A program made the translations under genes and the position numbers. The notes beneath the pieces are model-generated. The model was not told the origin of the DNA. It searched no databases and worked only from the letters and a program-made list of their open reading frames with translations. From assembly GCF_031624635.1 (NCBI RefSeq), contig NZ_JAMQOQ010000001.1, positions 310,001 to 374,000 on the forward strand: DNA of 64,000 nt, read 5' to 3'. Of this stretch, positions 26,748 through 36,173 are shown piece by piece (position 1 is the first letter of the stretch; every line of letters starts with the position of its first letter). Source of the stretch: Halogeometricum sp. S3BR5-2. Its GTDB lineage: Archaea; Halobacteriota; Halobacteria; Halobacteriales; Haloferacaceae.

Positions 26748-27428
26748 TCACTCGGCGGACCCGTCCAACACGGCGGCGAGTTCCGGGAGCGACTCGACGA
26801 CGTAGTCGGGGTCGTACGACCCGGGGTCGGCGTCACCGTCGGGGTACCACGCGACGGGCATCCCGGCCTCGCGGGCGCCGGCCACGTCGTACTGCAGGGA
26901 GTTGCCGACGTACAGCGTGTCGGAAGCGTCGACGCCCAGCGACTCGACCGCCCGGTCGAACGGGTCGGCGTGGGGTTTCCGCCGCTCCATGTCGCCGGCG
27001 TAGACGACCACCTCGAAGGCGCTTTCGAGGCCGAGCGCCTCCAGCTTGACCGACTGGCGGTACTCGGGACCGTTCGTCAGCAGTCCGACCTGATGGCCGG
27101 CGCCGGCGCCCTCCAAGGCCGCCTCGGCCCCGTCGAGCAGCGAGACGGCCCCGTAGTCGATGCCGTCGACGAACTCGCGGGCGACGGCGCTCACGTCGGC
27201 CCCCTCTCGGTCGTGTTCCGCGGCGACCGTTCGGAAGCCCTCGCGGTAGTAGCCGAACTCGTCCGGCGTGGTCGGCGGCCCGTCGAGCACCGCCCACAGG
27301 TCGCTCGGGACGCCGAACGGCTCCACCCCCGCCCGCTCGAACGCCCCGAAGTAGAGGTGCTCTACGTCCTGTTCGCTCTCGCACAGCGTCCCGTCGAGGT
27401 CGAACAGGACGGCGTCGAACCGGCTCAT
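26748..27428 (-). CDS. HAD-superfamily hydrolase
   Basis: 226 residues from ATG at 27428 (MSRFDAVLF). HAD motif I is DLDGTL, motif II is GLLTNG, motif III the Lys in RRKPHADPF and motif IV GNSLQYDVAGA. The helical cap (~20-95) resembles the phosphoglycolate phosphatase/haloacid dehalogenase subgroup. Probably a phosphatase of small phospho-metabolites. It sits between two APH-fold genes on the same strand. Confidence 0.9.
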   Translation of the reverse strand: MSRFDAVLFDLDGTLCESEQDVEHLYFGAFERAGVEPFGVPSDLWAVLDGPPTTPDEFGYYREGFRTVAAEHDREGADVSAVAREFVDGIDYGAVSLLDGAEAALEGAGAGHQVGLLTNGPEYRQSVKLEALGLESAFEVVVYAGDMERRKPHADPFDRAVESLGVDASDTLYVGNSLQYDVAGAREAGMPVAWYPDGDADPGSYDPDYVVESLPELAAVLDGSAE

Positions 27429-27503
27429 GGTCGGGGATTGGGGCGTCGAAAGCAAAAGCGACTCGGCGCGACGGGTCGAATCGCGCTTTCGCCTTACTCC
27501 TCC

Positions 27504-28430
27504 TCAGCCGAGTTCGGACATCGTCTCGAACGTCCGCGCTCGGAACCGCTCTGCACGCTCCGCCGTCGCCGCCTGCCCGTGTTGGTCCTGCACGTACAGC
27601 GACTGGAGGTAGTAGACCGAGTTCAGTAGCCCGTAGAGCGGTTTTCGGCGCTCGAACCCGGAGGGAAGAGAACGGACCGATTCGTAGCCGCGCCGGAACG
27701 CGCGTCGCGCGGCCTCGGTGTCACCGTTGCGCGCCGCGAACGTCGGGGTGACCGTCCGCCAGTAGTCCCACTCGTCCGGTGCCGCCCTCGCGTGTTCGAG
27801 GTCAACGACGCAAGCGACTCGCCCGTCCTCGACGGTGACGTGTTCGGGCGTCCACCACCCGTGACAGCAGACGGGATCGCCCATACCGTCGAAGGCGTCC
27901 GGGCGGTCCCGAAGGAACTCGACCACGGCGTCGGCGATGTCGGCGTGGCCGTACTCGGCGAGGACCGACCGGCGGTGACGGATGTCGTCGACGGCCGCCG
28001 CGCGCCAATCGTCGACCGTATCGACCCGGACCCCGCCGTCGGCCGCGCGGAACGGGCCGTAGCCGTCGACCAGCGGTTCCGTCTCCGCGTGCAGCGTCGC
28101 CATCCCGCGACCGGCGGCACGCGCCCACGCTGCCTCCGCCTCGGTCGACGCGTCAGGTACCGGGGCGTCGGGGTGCCACGCGGCGACGTAGTAACCGTCG
28201 CCGACGCGCAGTGTCTCGGGCACCGGTACCGTCGTCTCCCCGCCGAAGAACGCGGTCACTCGGCCCTCGACGGCCGCGTTCCCGGTCGGTCCAGTGTTGC
28301 CCTTGTAGACGGCGCGGCGGCCGTCGACCGCTATCTCGTATACTTCGTGCGGCGGCACACCGTGGAGTTTTCGGACGATACGGTAGTCTGCGAACTGTTC
28401 TGCGAGTCTCTCGCGTGCGTCTCGTCTCAT
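27504..28430 (-). CDS. APH-fold protein with degenerate catalytic loop
   Basis: 308 residues from ATG at 28430. The N lobe (EVYEIAVDGRRAVYKGNTG) keeps a Lys, and the C lobe has VCCHGWWTPEHVTVEDGRVACVVDLEHA. In active relatives the loop reads HGDLxPxN; here the catalytic Asp is Trp and the Asn is His, while the following DFG-like Asp (VVDLEH) is kept. So it may be an inactive pseudokinase or use another residue. Distant paralogue of the protein at 25673-26689. Confidence 0.78.
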   Translation of the reverse strand: MRRDARERLAEQFADYRIVRKLHGVPPHEVYEIAVDGRRAVYKGNTGPTGNAAVEGRVTAFFGGETTVPVPETLRVGDGYYVAAWHPDAPVPDASTEAEAAWARAAGRGMATLHAETEPLVDGYGPFRAADGGVRVDTVDDWRAAAVDDIRHRRSVLAEYGHADIADAVVEFLRDRPDAFDGMGDPVCCHGWWTPEHVTVEDGRVACVVDLEHARAAPDEWDYWRTVTPTFAARNGDTEAARRAFRRGYESVRSLPSGFERRKPLYGLLNSVYYLQSLYVQDQHGQAATAERAERFRARTFETMSELG

Positions 28431-28581
28431 GGTATTCGCCGCGTGACGGGCGGCGACCGGCCGGTACGACACTAACTAGTGCACGGTGCCGCAGCTACGG
28501 CCGTGAGAAGTCGTCTCGACCGTCGCCAGCCTCCGTCAAAAGCGTTCTCTTCCTGCCGGCTACGACCGGGTGTCCGTCGTC

Positions 28582-29331
28582 TCACGCGCGTTCGAGCGAC
28601 ACCGCGTTGCCCACCTCGAACCCGAACGCCTCGTCGCCGCGGCCGCGGTTCACCGCCAACTCCACGTTGCCGTGGCTACCGACGGTGACGACGCGACCGC
28701 CGGGGTCGACGGCGGCGTACGACCGCCCGACTGGAACCGCCTCCCCGCCGACGGACACCCGGTCGAGACCGTCGAGGAACTCACCGGGGACGTTCGTGAC
28801 GACGTTGCCGAAGCCGTCGACGACGAGCACCTCACCCGTCGCCGTCCCCTCGCCCACCTCGGGGTCCGGGAAGGCGAGGTCGACGTACTCGTCGGTCGGC
28901 GCGATTCGGTCGACGGCCGTCACCGCGGGGGCGTCGTGGACGTCCGCGGCGGCCGGCGCGAACACGTCGCGCCCGTGGAACGTGTTGCTCGGCGTCTCCT
29001 CGTACTCGACCTCGTACACGTCGAAGTCGTCGCCGGCCACCTCGCGGGCGACCGGAAGCGCGACGCCGTTGTCCGGCGCGACGAACGCGTGGTCGCCGGC
29101 CTCCACGACGAGGGCCGCGCGGTCGGTGCCGACGCCGGGGTCGACGACGACGAGGTGCGTCGCGGGCGGAAAGTACGGCAGCACCTCCCGAAGCCAGAAG
29201 GCCGTCGCGCGCACGTCCTGTCTCGGGAAGTCGTGGCCCACGTCGACGAGTCGGGCGTCGGTGCGACCGAGCAGCACGCCTTTCATCGCCGCGGGGTACG
29301 GCGTCCCGAAGTCCGAAGCGAGCGTTATCAT
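28582..29331 (-). CDS. SAM hydrolase (DUF62, adenosine-forming)
   Basis: 249 residues from ATG at 29331. The N-terminal ITLASDFGTPYPAAMKG, DVGHDFPRQDVRATAFWL, VVDPGVGT and APDNG motifs, then VDGFGNVVTNV, are those of the SAM hydroxide adenosyltransferase/DUF62 family, which hydrolyses S-adenosylmethionine to adenosine and methionine and is structurally related to fluorinases. The cell role is likely SAM or adenosine balance. Lies just downstream of an orphan ABC ATPase gene. Confidence 0.93.
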   Translation of the reverse strand: MITLASDFGTPYPAAMKGVLLGRTDARLVDVGHDFPRQDVRATAFWLREVLPYFPPATHLVVVDPGVGTDRAALVVEAGDHAFVAPDNGVALPVAREVAGDDFDVYEVEYEETPSNTFHGRDVFAPAAADVHDAPAVTAVDRIAPTDEYVDLAFPDPEVGEGTATGEVLVVDGFGNVVTNVPGEFLDGLDRVSVGGEAVPVGRSYAAVDPGGRVVTVGSHGNVELAVNRGRGDEAFGFEVGNAVSLERA

Positions 29332-29396
29332 CGGATGTAGTCTCTTCCGCGCCCGGCATGTCGGTGTCGCTTTCGGGGTGCGCTCAGCCCTCGGCC

Positions 29397-30467
29397 TCAG
29401 AAGAACGTCGCCGCCCCGGGGTCGAACCCCACGTCGAGGCGGTCCGCGTCGGGCACGTCCGGGGTTCGAACGACCACCTGCCGGTCCGCCCACCGGCAGT
29501 ACAGTCGGGTCGTATCGCCGAGGAACTCCGCCGTCTCCACGTCGACGGTCAGGCGGTTCGGCGGCGCGGCGGACCGCGACGACGCGGTGGCGCCCGACGA
29601 CGGGTCGACCACCGACAGGCGTTCCGGGCGGACGCAGAAGCGGACCGTTTCGCCCGCCGCGGCGTCGGTCGGGGGCAACCGGAACTCGGCGTCCGCGACG
29701 CGGACGACCGTCGACTCGTCGTTCGACGCCAGCACCTCGGCCTCGAAGACGTTGTTGTCGCCGACGAAGGAGGCGACGAACGCCGTCTCCGGCCGGCGGT
29801 ATATCGCCTGCGGCGTGCCGACCTGTTCGACCCGGCCGGCGTTCATCACGGCCACGCGGTCGGAGACGGCCAGCGCCTCCTCCTGGTCGTGCGTGACGTA
29901 CAGCGTCGTCACGCCCAGTTCCCGCTGGATGGACTTGACGCTCCGCCGGAGTTGCTCGCGGAGGCGGGCGTCGAGGGCGCTCATGGGTTCGTCGAGGAGG
30001 AGCACGCGCGGTTCGGGCGCGAGGGCGCGAGCGAGGGCGACTCGCTGCTGCTGGCCGCCCGAGAGTTCGTCCGGGTCGCGGCCGCCCATCCCGGAGAGGT
30101 CGACCAATTCCAGCAGTTCGTCGACGCGTTCCTCCTTCGTCGTCCGCTGCGGCGGCCCGTCGAACTGGAGGCCGTAGGCGACGTTCTCGCGGACGCTCAT
30201 ATGGGGGAACAGCGCGTAGTTCTGGAAGACGACGCCCACGTCGCGGTCCTCGGTCGGCACCCCGCGCACGTCCTCGCCGCCGAAGCGGACGGCGCCCGCG
30301 TCGGGCGACTCCAACCCGGCGACGAGGCGGAGCGTCGTCGTCTTTCCGCACCCGGATGGGCCGACCAGCGTGAAGAACTCCCCCTCCGCGACCGACAGGG
30401 AGACGTCCTCCAGCGCCGTCGTCCCGGCGTACGCCCGGCGGACGCCGTCGAGTTCGAGGTCAACCAC
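29397..30467 (-). CDS. ABC importer ATP-binding protein (PotA/ThiQ-like)
   Basis: 356 residues from GTG at 30467 with GAGGTGA 7 nt upstream. Walker A GPSGCGKTT, Q loop VFQNYALFPHM, signature LSGGQQQRVALARAL, Walker B VLLLDEP, H loop YVTHDQEEA, then a C-terminal TOBE-type domain (NRLTVDVETAEFLGDTTRLYC). Such ATPases power thiamine, spermidine, iron or molybdate importers. No permease or binding-protein gene is adjacent, so partners must be encoded elsewhere. Confidence 0.92.
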   Translation of the reverse strand: MVDLELDGVRRAYAGTTALEDVSLSVAEGEFFTLVGPSGCGKTTTLRLVAGLESPDAGAVRFGGEDVRGVPTEDRDVGVVFQNYALFPHMSVRENVAYGLQFDGPPQRTTKEERVDELLELVDLSGMGGRDPDELSGGQQQRVALARALAPEPRVLLLDEPMSALDARLREQLRRSVKSIQRELGVTTLYVTHDQEEALAVSDRVAVMNAGRVEQVGTPQAIYRRPETAFVASFVGDNNVFEAEVLASNDESTVVRVADAEFRLPPTDAAAGETVRFCVRPERLSVVDPSSGATASSRSAAPPNRLTVDVETAEFLGDTTRLYCRWADRQVVVRTPDVPDADRLDVGFDPGAATFF

Positions 30468-30629
30468 GGGGCGTCACCTCGCGGGCGGCGGGAACGGGGG
30501 AGACGGCGCGGACGGCGGCCTCGCGGGCGCCGTGAGGTGCGGCCGGCATCGTCTCCCTTCAGTCACCAATCGGTGATATACCCGTCGAATCACGCGCTCG
30601 GCGGTCGTTCGGTCCGAGCGACCGCGCCG

Positions 30630-31490
30630 TCACGAACGCGTCTCGGCCTCGTCGTCGTCCGAGAGGGCGTCGGGGGCGCTGGGAACGCTCGGGAGCCACT
30701 CCAAGTCGGCGTCGACGCGTCCCGAGAGGACGGCGTTGACGACGACGCCGACGAGGATGGCCAGGCCGCCGAGGTAGAGCCACGAGAGGAAGATGAGCGC
30801 CACGCCCGCGATGCCGTACAGTTGGACGCTCTCGGAGAGGCCGACGTAGGCGCGGAAGACGAACCCGGAGACGGTCCACGCCGCCGCGGCCACGACGACG
30901 CCCGGAAGCGCCTCGCGCGGCGATTGGTCGACGCCCGGAAAGAAGTAGTACATCGGGAAGAAGCCGACGACGAGGGAGACGAAGATGAGCAGTCCGCTCG
31001 CCACCGACCACCAGCCGCCGAGGGCCAGCGACAGGGCGACGGAGACGAACGAGACGACGATGAGCGCGATGGTCGTGCCGACGAAGACGAGCCCCGTGTC
31101 TCGGATGCGTCCCCAGAAGGAGGTGTGCCGGCGCGTGCCGTACACCTCGGCGAACGTGTCCTGAATCGAGCGGAGGCTCTTCAGCGAACTCCAGATAACG
31201 ATGGCGACGGCCAGCGACAGCGCCCGGACGCGGGCGTCGGTCTGGGCGCCGATCATCTCCAACACCCGCCGGAGTTGGTTCGGGTCGACGCTCACGAGTC
31301 GGCCGAGACCCTGCGCGATGGCGTCGACGCTCCCGAGCGTGGCGATGCCGACGACCAACAGGAACACCGTCGGCACGAACGCGTTGAACACGTAGTACGA
31401 CAGGCTGGCGGCGAGCGTCGTCACGTTCTTCTCGCGACTGACTGCGACGACGGCTTTCGTCACTCGCACGACGGAATCGGCACGGGACAC
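30630..31490 (-). CDS. YihY/UPF0761 family membrane protein
   Basis: 286 residues from GTG 31490; TTGATAC about 27 nt upstream would act as box A, so a TTG at 31520 is less likely. Six helices with the family motifs NVTTLAASLSYYVFNAFVP, RSIQDTFAEVYGT, FPGV near the fourth helix and YLGGLAILVGVVVNAVL. The family was once called ribonuclease BN but is now regarded as a membrane protein of unknown function. Confidence 0.88.
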   Translation of the reverse strand: MSRADSVVRVTKAVVAVSREKNVTTLAASLSYYVFNAFVPTVFLLVVGIATLGSVDAIAQGLGRLVSVDPNQLRRVLEMIGAQTDARVRALSLAVAIVIWSSLKSLRSIQDTFAEVYGTRRHTSFWGRIRDTGLVFVGTTIALIVVSFVSVALSLALGGWWSVASGLLIFVSLVVGFFPMYYFFPGVDQSPREALPGVVVAAAAWTVSGFVFRAYVGLSESVQLYGIAGVALIFLSWLYLGGLAILVGVVVNAVLSGRVDADLEWLPSVPSAPDALSDDDEAETRS

Positions 31491-31601
31491 TCGGCGTGGT
31501 AAGCGCCACGCCGGTATCAATCGTCGCAGATGTCGGAACGAGTGACTTTCAACGAGAGGGCTACAACGGTTATGTGTCGAGAGAGTGTCGTCGGAACTGC
31601 A

Positions 31602-31820
31602 ATGACGGCACTCACAGCGCTCACGGCCGGTGTCACAGTCGCGTCGACCGCGCTCCCCCTGCAGTCGGGCGGGCTCCTGACGCTCGCTATCGCATTCCTC
31701 GTGCTCGCCGTTCTGGCGGGGCTCGCGGGGTTCCGCGGGGTCGCCGGCCTCTCGATGAGCGCCGCGCGAATCCTCGTCGTAGTGTTCCTCGTCCTCGCCA
31801 TCATCACGTTCATCCTGTAA
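31602..31820 (+). CDS. DUF1328-like small membrane protein
   Basis: 72 residues from ATG at 31602; the ORF reaches back to 31530 but the part before is not hydrophobic and lies close to a likely box A (GTTATG, 31569-31574). Two helices, the second preceded by GLAGFRGVAGLSMSAARILVVVF, which matches the small DUF1328/YtjA membrane family. Function unknown. Confidence 0.7.
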   Translation: MTALTALTAGVTVASTALPLQSGGLLTLAIAFLVLAVLAGLAGFRGVAGLSMSAARILVVVFLVLAIITFIL

Positions 31821-31957
31821 AGTGACGGGTCCGCGGGACGCTCGGTCGACGCTCGGCGTCTCCGGCCGCGATTCGACCCCGAAACCGTCCCTTCGCGAAC
31901 GCGTACCTCCGTCCGCGCCCCGTCAGGCTTATTCGGCAGTTCCGCGAATCGGAGGGC

Positions 31958-32413
31958 ATGAACCGGCCACTCGCCGCCGTCGCCGGCGGCCTCTCCGGAA
32001 CCGCCGCCTTGACCGTCCTGCTCCTCCTCTTCGAGGTCGAGACGCGGTCGCAGATAGGCATGTTCGACGTCGTCGCGCGGTTCGTCGGCGTCCCCGGGAG
32101 CACGACGGTCGGGTTCGTCCTGTTCGTCGCCGCCGGGACGCTGGCGTGGCCCCTCCTGTTCGTCGCCGTCGAGGACTCCGTTCCCGGGTCCGACCCCGCG
32201 ATAAAGGGGATGGGCGTCGGCGTGCTCCTCTGGATTCCGTTCCTCCTCCTCGGACGGGCGGAACTCTCGGGGGCCATCGTGTTCGCCTTCGCGGGCCTGA
32301 CCCTCGTCGCCCACCTCGCCTACGGCTACATCACCGGCGCCGTCTACGCCCGTCTCACGGGTCGGACGCCGTCGAGCGGTACGCTCGGCGACGGCTCGGA
32401 ACTGCAGGGCTGA
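31958..32413 (+). CDS. Four-helix haloarchaeal membrane protein
   Basis: 151 residues with four hydrophobic helices (~5-25, 48-75, 88-110, 112-135). LVAHLAYGYITGAVYARLTG near the end and IGMFDVVARFVG resemble DUF6789-like membrane proteins found near terminal oxidases in haloarchaea. It precedes the oxidase subunit I gene on the same strand by 136 bp, so a functional link is possible. No catalytic motif. Confidence 0.65.
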   Translation: MNRPLAAVAGGLSGTAALTVLLLLFEVETRSQIGMFDVVARFVGVPGSTTVGFVLFVAAGTLAWPLLFVAVEDSVPGSDPAIKGMGVGVLLWIPFLLLGRAELSGAIVFAFAGLTLVAHLAYGYITGAVYARLTGRTPSSGTLGDGSELQG

Positions 32414-32549
32414 CCCGGCGCCGACGACTCCCCGCCGACCCGCGCTCCCCCCTCCCCCGCCCGGCGATTCTCGGATTCTGGTGACGGCCTTGCCACTTAT
32501 GTATGGACCGTCCTAAGTCGCTCTCACGCGCCTCTCGCGCGAGTTGATA

Positions 32550-34553
32550 ATGTCTCTGCCGCTCGTCCCGCTTCTCGCCGTCGTCAGTGTCCTCCTCGGA
32601 GGGTTGGCGTGCTGGCGCCGCCGCGAGTCGACGGACCCCACCGCGACCGAATCGCCCCGACATCCCGCCTCGCTCCGGACGGACGGCGGCGAAGAACGAC
32701 CCGACGGCGGACGTCGGACCGACGAGGACCGACGGGTCTCCGAGGAGCGTCGAACCGACGGCGGCGAACGCCGCGCCGACTCCGGGTCCGAGAGTCAGAT
32801 GCCCGTGATCGGCACGCTGTACGGCCGCGAGCACAAGACCAGCAAGCCGTACGGGTTGATGCGATGGCTGACGAGCGTCGACCACAAGGACATCGGCATC
32901 CTCTACCTCATCTTCGGCCTCGCCGCCGGCATGTGGGGAGCGACGGACGCGATGATGATCCGGACGGAGCTTTTCACCCCCGGCACCGACGTCTGGAACG
33001 CCGAGACGTACAACGGCCTGTTCACGACGCACGGGTTGACGATGCTGTTCTTCTTCGTCACCCCGGTGTTCACCGGACTGGCGAACTACTTCCTCCCCCT
33101 CCTCATCGACGCCGAGGACATGGCGTTCCCGCGCATCAACGCCATCGCCTTCTGGCTCCTGCCGCCCTCGTTCGTCCTCGTCCGCGCCGGCCTCCTCACC
33201 GAGGTGCTGGCGAAGGTCATCGACGCCGTCGGCCCGCGCGTCGAGTTCCTCTACGCCCTCGAACCGCCGACGATGGGGTGGACGCTGTACACGCCGCTGA
33301 CGACCCAACTGGCCAACCCGCAGGTCGACCTGCTGCTGTTGGGCCTCCACCTGTCCGGACTGGCGACGATAATGGGCGGCGTGAACATCATCGTCACCAT
33401 CTTCACCGAACGCGGCGAGGGGGTTAGCTGGTCCACGCTCGACATCCTCACGTGGTCGCTCCTGACGACGAGCGGTCTCATCCTGTTCGCGTTCCCCGTC
33501 CTCGGGAGCGCCGTCCTCATGCTCCTGTTCGACCGCAACTTCGGCACGACGTTCTTCGCCGTCGAGGCGGGCGGCCCCATCCTCTGGCAGCACCTGTTCT
33601 GGTTCTTCGGCCACCCCGAAGTGTACATCCTCGTCCTCCCGGCGTTCGGGCTGACGAGCCAGATACTCCCGAAGTTCTCGGGGCGGAAGCTGTTCGGATT
33701 CAAGTTCATCGTCTACTCGACGCTCGCCATCGGCGTGCTCTCGTTCGGCGTGTGGGCCCACCACATGTTCGCGACGGGGATGGACCCCCGCCTCCGCGCG
33801 TCGTTCATGGTGGTCACGCTCGCCATCGCGGTGCCGAGCGCCGTCAAGACGTTCAACTGGATGGCGACCATCTGGAACGGGAACGTCAAACTCGAAGCGC
33901 CGATGCAGTTCCTCGTCGGCGGCATCGGCCTGTTCGTCGTCGGGGGCGTGACGGGCATCTTCCTCGCGTCCGTCCCCGTGGACCTCGTCGTCCACGGCAC
34001 CTACTACGTCGTGGCGCACTTCCACTTCATCGTCGTCGGCATCATCGCCTTCTCGATGTTCGCCGCGTCGTACTACTGGTACCCGCTCCTGACCGGGCGG
34101 ATGTACAACAAGCGCCTCGGAACGATTCACGCCGTCCTCAGCATCGTCGGCGTCAACGTGACGTTCATGCCCCTGTTCCTCGTCGGCCTGATGGGCCTGC
34201 CGCGCCGGTCGGCGCAGTACCCCGTCGAGTTCACGCTCCTCCAGCAGGTGGCCACCGTCGGGGCGTTCATCCTCGCCGCCAGCGTCGGTATCTGGCTGTT
34301 CAACATGGTGAACTCTTTCCGGACGGGACCGGTCGTCCGGACCCCCGACCCGTGGGACCTGAAGGAGTCCAACCAGTTCTCCCGCGAGTGGCAGTGGTTC
34401 GAGCGGCGGATGACGGAGGGGCTGTCGAACCCGCAGGCCCTCGCCGACGGCGGGCGCGTCGCCGACGGAGAATCCGACGCCTCGAACGACGCCGGTTCGG
34501 ACGCCGGGGCCGGCGACGAAGACTCCGACGCCGACGCGGACGCCGAGAACTGA
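32550..34553 (+). CDS. Haem-copper terminal oxidase subunit I (A1 type)
   Basis: 667 residues from ATG at 32550. Twelve core helices; the low-spin haem His is in TTHGLTMLFF, the Cu_B ligand and cross-linked Tyr in GHPEVYILVLPAFG (Glu present, which marks A1-type proton channels), further Cu_B histidines in WAHHMF, and haem histidines in HGTYYVVAHFHFIV. It reduces oxygen to water while pumping protons. Unusual are an N-terminal extra helix followed by an ~65-residue Arg/Asp/Glu linker and an acidic C-tail. No subunit II or haem-assembly gene is adjacent. Confidence 0.95.
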   Translation: MSLPLVPLLAVVSVLLGGLACWRRRESTDPTATESPRHPASLRTDGGEERPDGGRRTDEDRRVSEERRTDGGERRADSGSESQMPVIGTLYGREHKTSKPYGLMRWLTSVDHKDIGILYLIFGLAAGMWGATDAMMIRTELFTPGTDVWNAETYNGLFTTHGLTMLFFFVTPVFTGLANYFLPLLIDAEDMAFPRINAIAFWLLPPSFVLVRAGLLTEVLAKVIDAVGPRVEFLYALEPPTMGWTLYTPLTTQLANPQVDLLLLGLHLSGLATIMGGVNIIVTIFTERGEGVSWSTLDILTWSLLTTSGLILFAFPVLGSAVLMLLFDRNFGTTFFAVEAGGPILWQHLFWFFGHPEVYILVLPAFGLTSQILPKFSGRKLFGFKFIVYSTLAIGVLSFGVWAHHMFATGMDPRLRASFMVVTLAIAVPSAVKTFNWMATIWNGNVKLEAPMQFLVGGIGLFVVGGVTGIFLASVPVDLVVHGTYYVVAHFHFIVVGIIAFSMFAASYYWYPLLTGRMYNKRLGTIHAVLSIVGVNVTFMPLFLVGLMGLPRRSAQYPVEFTLLQQVATVGAFILAASVGIWLFNMVNSFRTGPVVRTPDPWDLKESNQFSREWQWFERRMTEGLSNPQALADGGRVADGESDASNDAGSDAGAGDEDSDADADAEN

Positions 34554-34578
34554 GACGACCGCTCCGTATTCGGTCGTC
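34554..34578 (+). terminator. Inverted repeat after the oxidase gene
   Basis: Perfect 8-bp arms GACGACCG (34554-34561) and CGGTCGTC (34571-34578) with a 9-base loop start right at the TGA of the oxidase gene. The following bases are only moderately T-rich (GTTTCTGATTTCT). It could stabilise the 3' end; archaea do not need such hairpins to terminate. Confidence 0.35.
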
Positions 34579-34699
34579 GCGCGTTTCTGATTTCTCGCGC
34601 ACGTCACGCAGACTCACGCGCACGAGCGGACGCTCCGCTCCGCGGGTCGAAGATGGGAAGAAGAGACGACGGCGAGAACGGCGGTCGGCGCGAACTGTA

Positions 34700-35116
34700 T
34701 TAACTCTGGAACGGTTCCTCGTCGCGGTGGTTGTCCGGGTTGTTTATCTCTTCGGCCTCCCGCTCCATCTGGTCGGTTTCGCGGTCCACCTCGTCCGTCC
34801 CGCGCCGGTCTGCGTCGGGGTGGACGTCGTCCTCGTCGCCCGCGCCCGGGACGCGGGACTTGTCGACGAAGCGCTGTCGCCCCTCGTCGCCGTCGTCCAC
34901 GACGAACGCCACGTCCGACGCCTCGTACATCGAGGTGAACTCCTCCCAGTCGAGTTCGCGGCCCTCCGCGTCCTCGTCGGTCGTAAAGCGGAGTTCCAAC
35001 GACCCCTCGGACGTGGCGGCGACGACCGGCCGCGACCCGGTCTCCTCGGCCCACGACCGCATCTCTTCGAGGTCTGAGAGCACTCGCTCCTCGTCCGCGT
35101 CGTTGTTTTCGCTCAT
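34700..35116 (-). CDS. Acidic haloarchaeal protein of unknown function
   Basis: 138 residues. Residues 10-90 look folded (RVLSDLEEMRSWAEETG, VAATSEGSLELRF, VAFVVDDGDEGRQRFVDKS), the rest is a charged tail. About one third of all residues are Asp or Glu, consistent with a soluble cytoplasmic halophilic protein. No family recognised; convergent with the oxidase gene. Confidence 0.7.
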   Translation of the reverse strand: MSENNDADEERVLSDLEEMRSWAEETGSRPVVAATSEGSLELRFTTDEDAEGRELDWEEFTSMYEASDVAFVVDDGDEGRQRFVDKSRVPGAGDEDDVHPDADRRGTDEVDRETDQMEREAEEINNPDNHRDEEPFQS

Positions 35117-35416
35117 CTCACTCCATACTCGCTACGAGCGCACACCGCTCTCACGCCTGCAAGTGCAGGGTTCCGCCCGCCTCGGTGAGGGATAAAACAA
35201 CACGCAGCCGCAAGCAGAAAGACGGGGTCGCCGTCGGACGAACTTCGTCGTCGACGCTGCCGCGCGCCGCTTGAGGCACCCGTCCCTCGGCGGCGTCCGG
35301 AAGACGGACATTTCGATGTTTCGGGCGCTCTCGCGTCAGCCTTCGGTCGCTGCCAAATCTGCGGCCGTCGCGGCGCGGCCGTCGTCTTGAAACCGGCCCC
35401 CGACGTAGCACGTTCC

Positions 35417-36079
35417 GTGACGAGCATCGCCACACTCAGCGCCGACGCGACGGACTTCCTCCTCGGCGACGCCTTCGAGGCGATTCCGACGCTCGCCGTC
35501 GAGGTGCCGCCGGTCGTCGCCCACGGACCCGACGACCCCTTCCCCTTCCTCGCCGCGACGGGCGCGGACCCGGAGGCCGCGGCCGCGGCCTTCGAGGACG
35601 ACGGCTCGGTCCGCGAGGTCGACCGCCTCTCGGCCGGCGGGGAGGGCGGCCTGTTCCGTGTCGTCTGGACCGAGACGGTCGAACTGCTCCTCGGGTCGGT
35701 CGTCAGGACGGACGCGACGGTGCTCTCGGTCCGCGGCGCCGACGGCGCCTGGAAGTTCCGCGTCCTCGCGCCGGACCGCGACTGCCTCGGCGTGACGTTC
35801 GACTTCCTCGCCGACCACGGGGTGCACGTGGAGTTGGAGGGCATCCGCAGCCTCGACGCCGACGACGCCACCCGCTCGTTCGGGCTGAGCGAGGAGCAGT
35901 ACACCGCCCTCCTCGCCGGCCTCGACCGCGGGTTCTACGACGTCCCCCGCGACACCGACACCTCCGAACTCGCCGCCGAACTGGGCATCACCCACCAGGC
36001 GCTCTCCGAGCGACTCCGGCGGGCGCACGGCACCCTCGTCGAGAACGCCCTCGCCTCCGGGTCGCGCGTGTTCAACTGA
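35417..36079 (+). CDS. Bacterio-opsin-activator-type HTH regulator
   Basis: 220 residues from GTG at 35417 (MTSIATLSADATDFLLG); the frame is open earlier but the family starts here. The N-terminal sensor-like domain spans ~1-150; the C-terminal HTH_10 domain has FGLSEEQYTALLAGLDRGFYDVPRDTDTSELAAELGITHQALSERLRRA, typical of Bat/HTH_10 DNA-binding. It probably regulates transcription; targets unknown. Divergent promoter region shared with the acidic protein at 34700. Confidence 0.9.
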   Translation: MTSIATLSADATDFLLGDAFEAIPTLAVEVPPVVAHGPDDPFPFLAATGADPEAAAAAFEDDGSVREVDRLSAGGEGGLFRVVWTETVELLLGSVVRTDATVLSVRGADGAWKFRVLAPDRDCLGVTFDFLADHGVHVELEGIRSLDADDATRSFGLSEEQYTALLAGLDRGFYDVPRDTDTSELAAELGITHQALSERLRRAHGTLVENALASGSRVFN

Positions 36080-36173
36080 CCGGCGCGCCCGAGTCGGTCC
36101 GGTCCGTCGGAGTCCGACGCCGACGCCGACGCCGAGTCCGTGCGCTTTTGTCCCGACCCGCCGACGCCCGCGT

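Noticed and set aside
32355-34607. 750-residue minus-strand ORF opposite the oxidase gene
   Set aside because: Arg/Gly/Glu-rich shadow typical of GC-rich DNA; the plus frame encodes a clear haem-copper oxidase.
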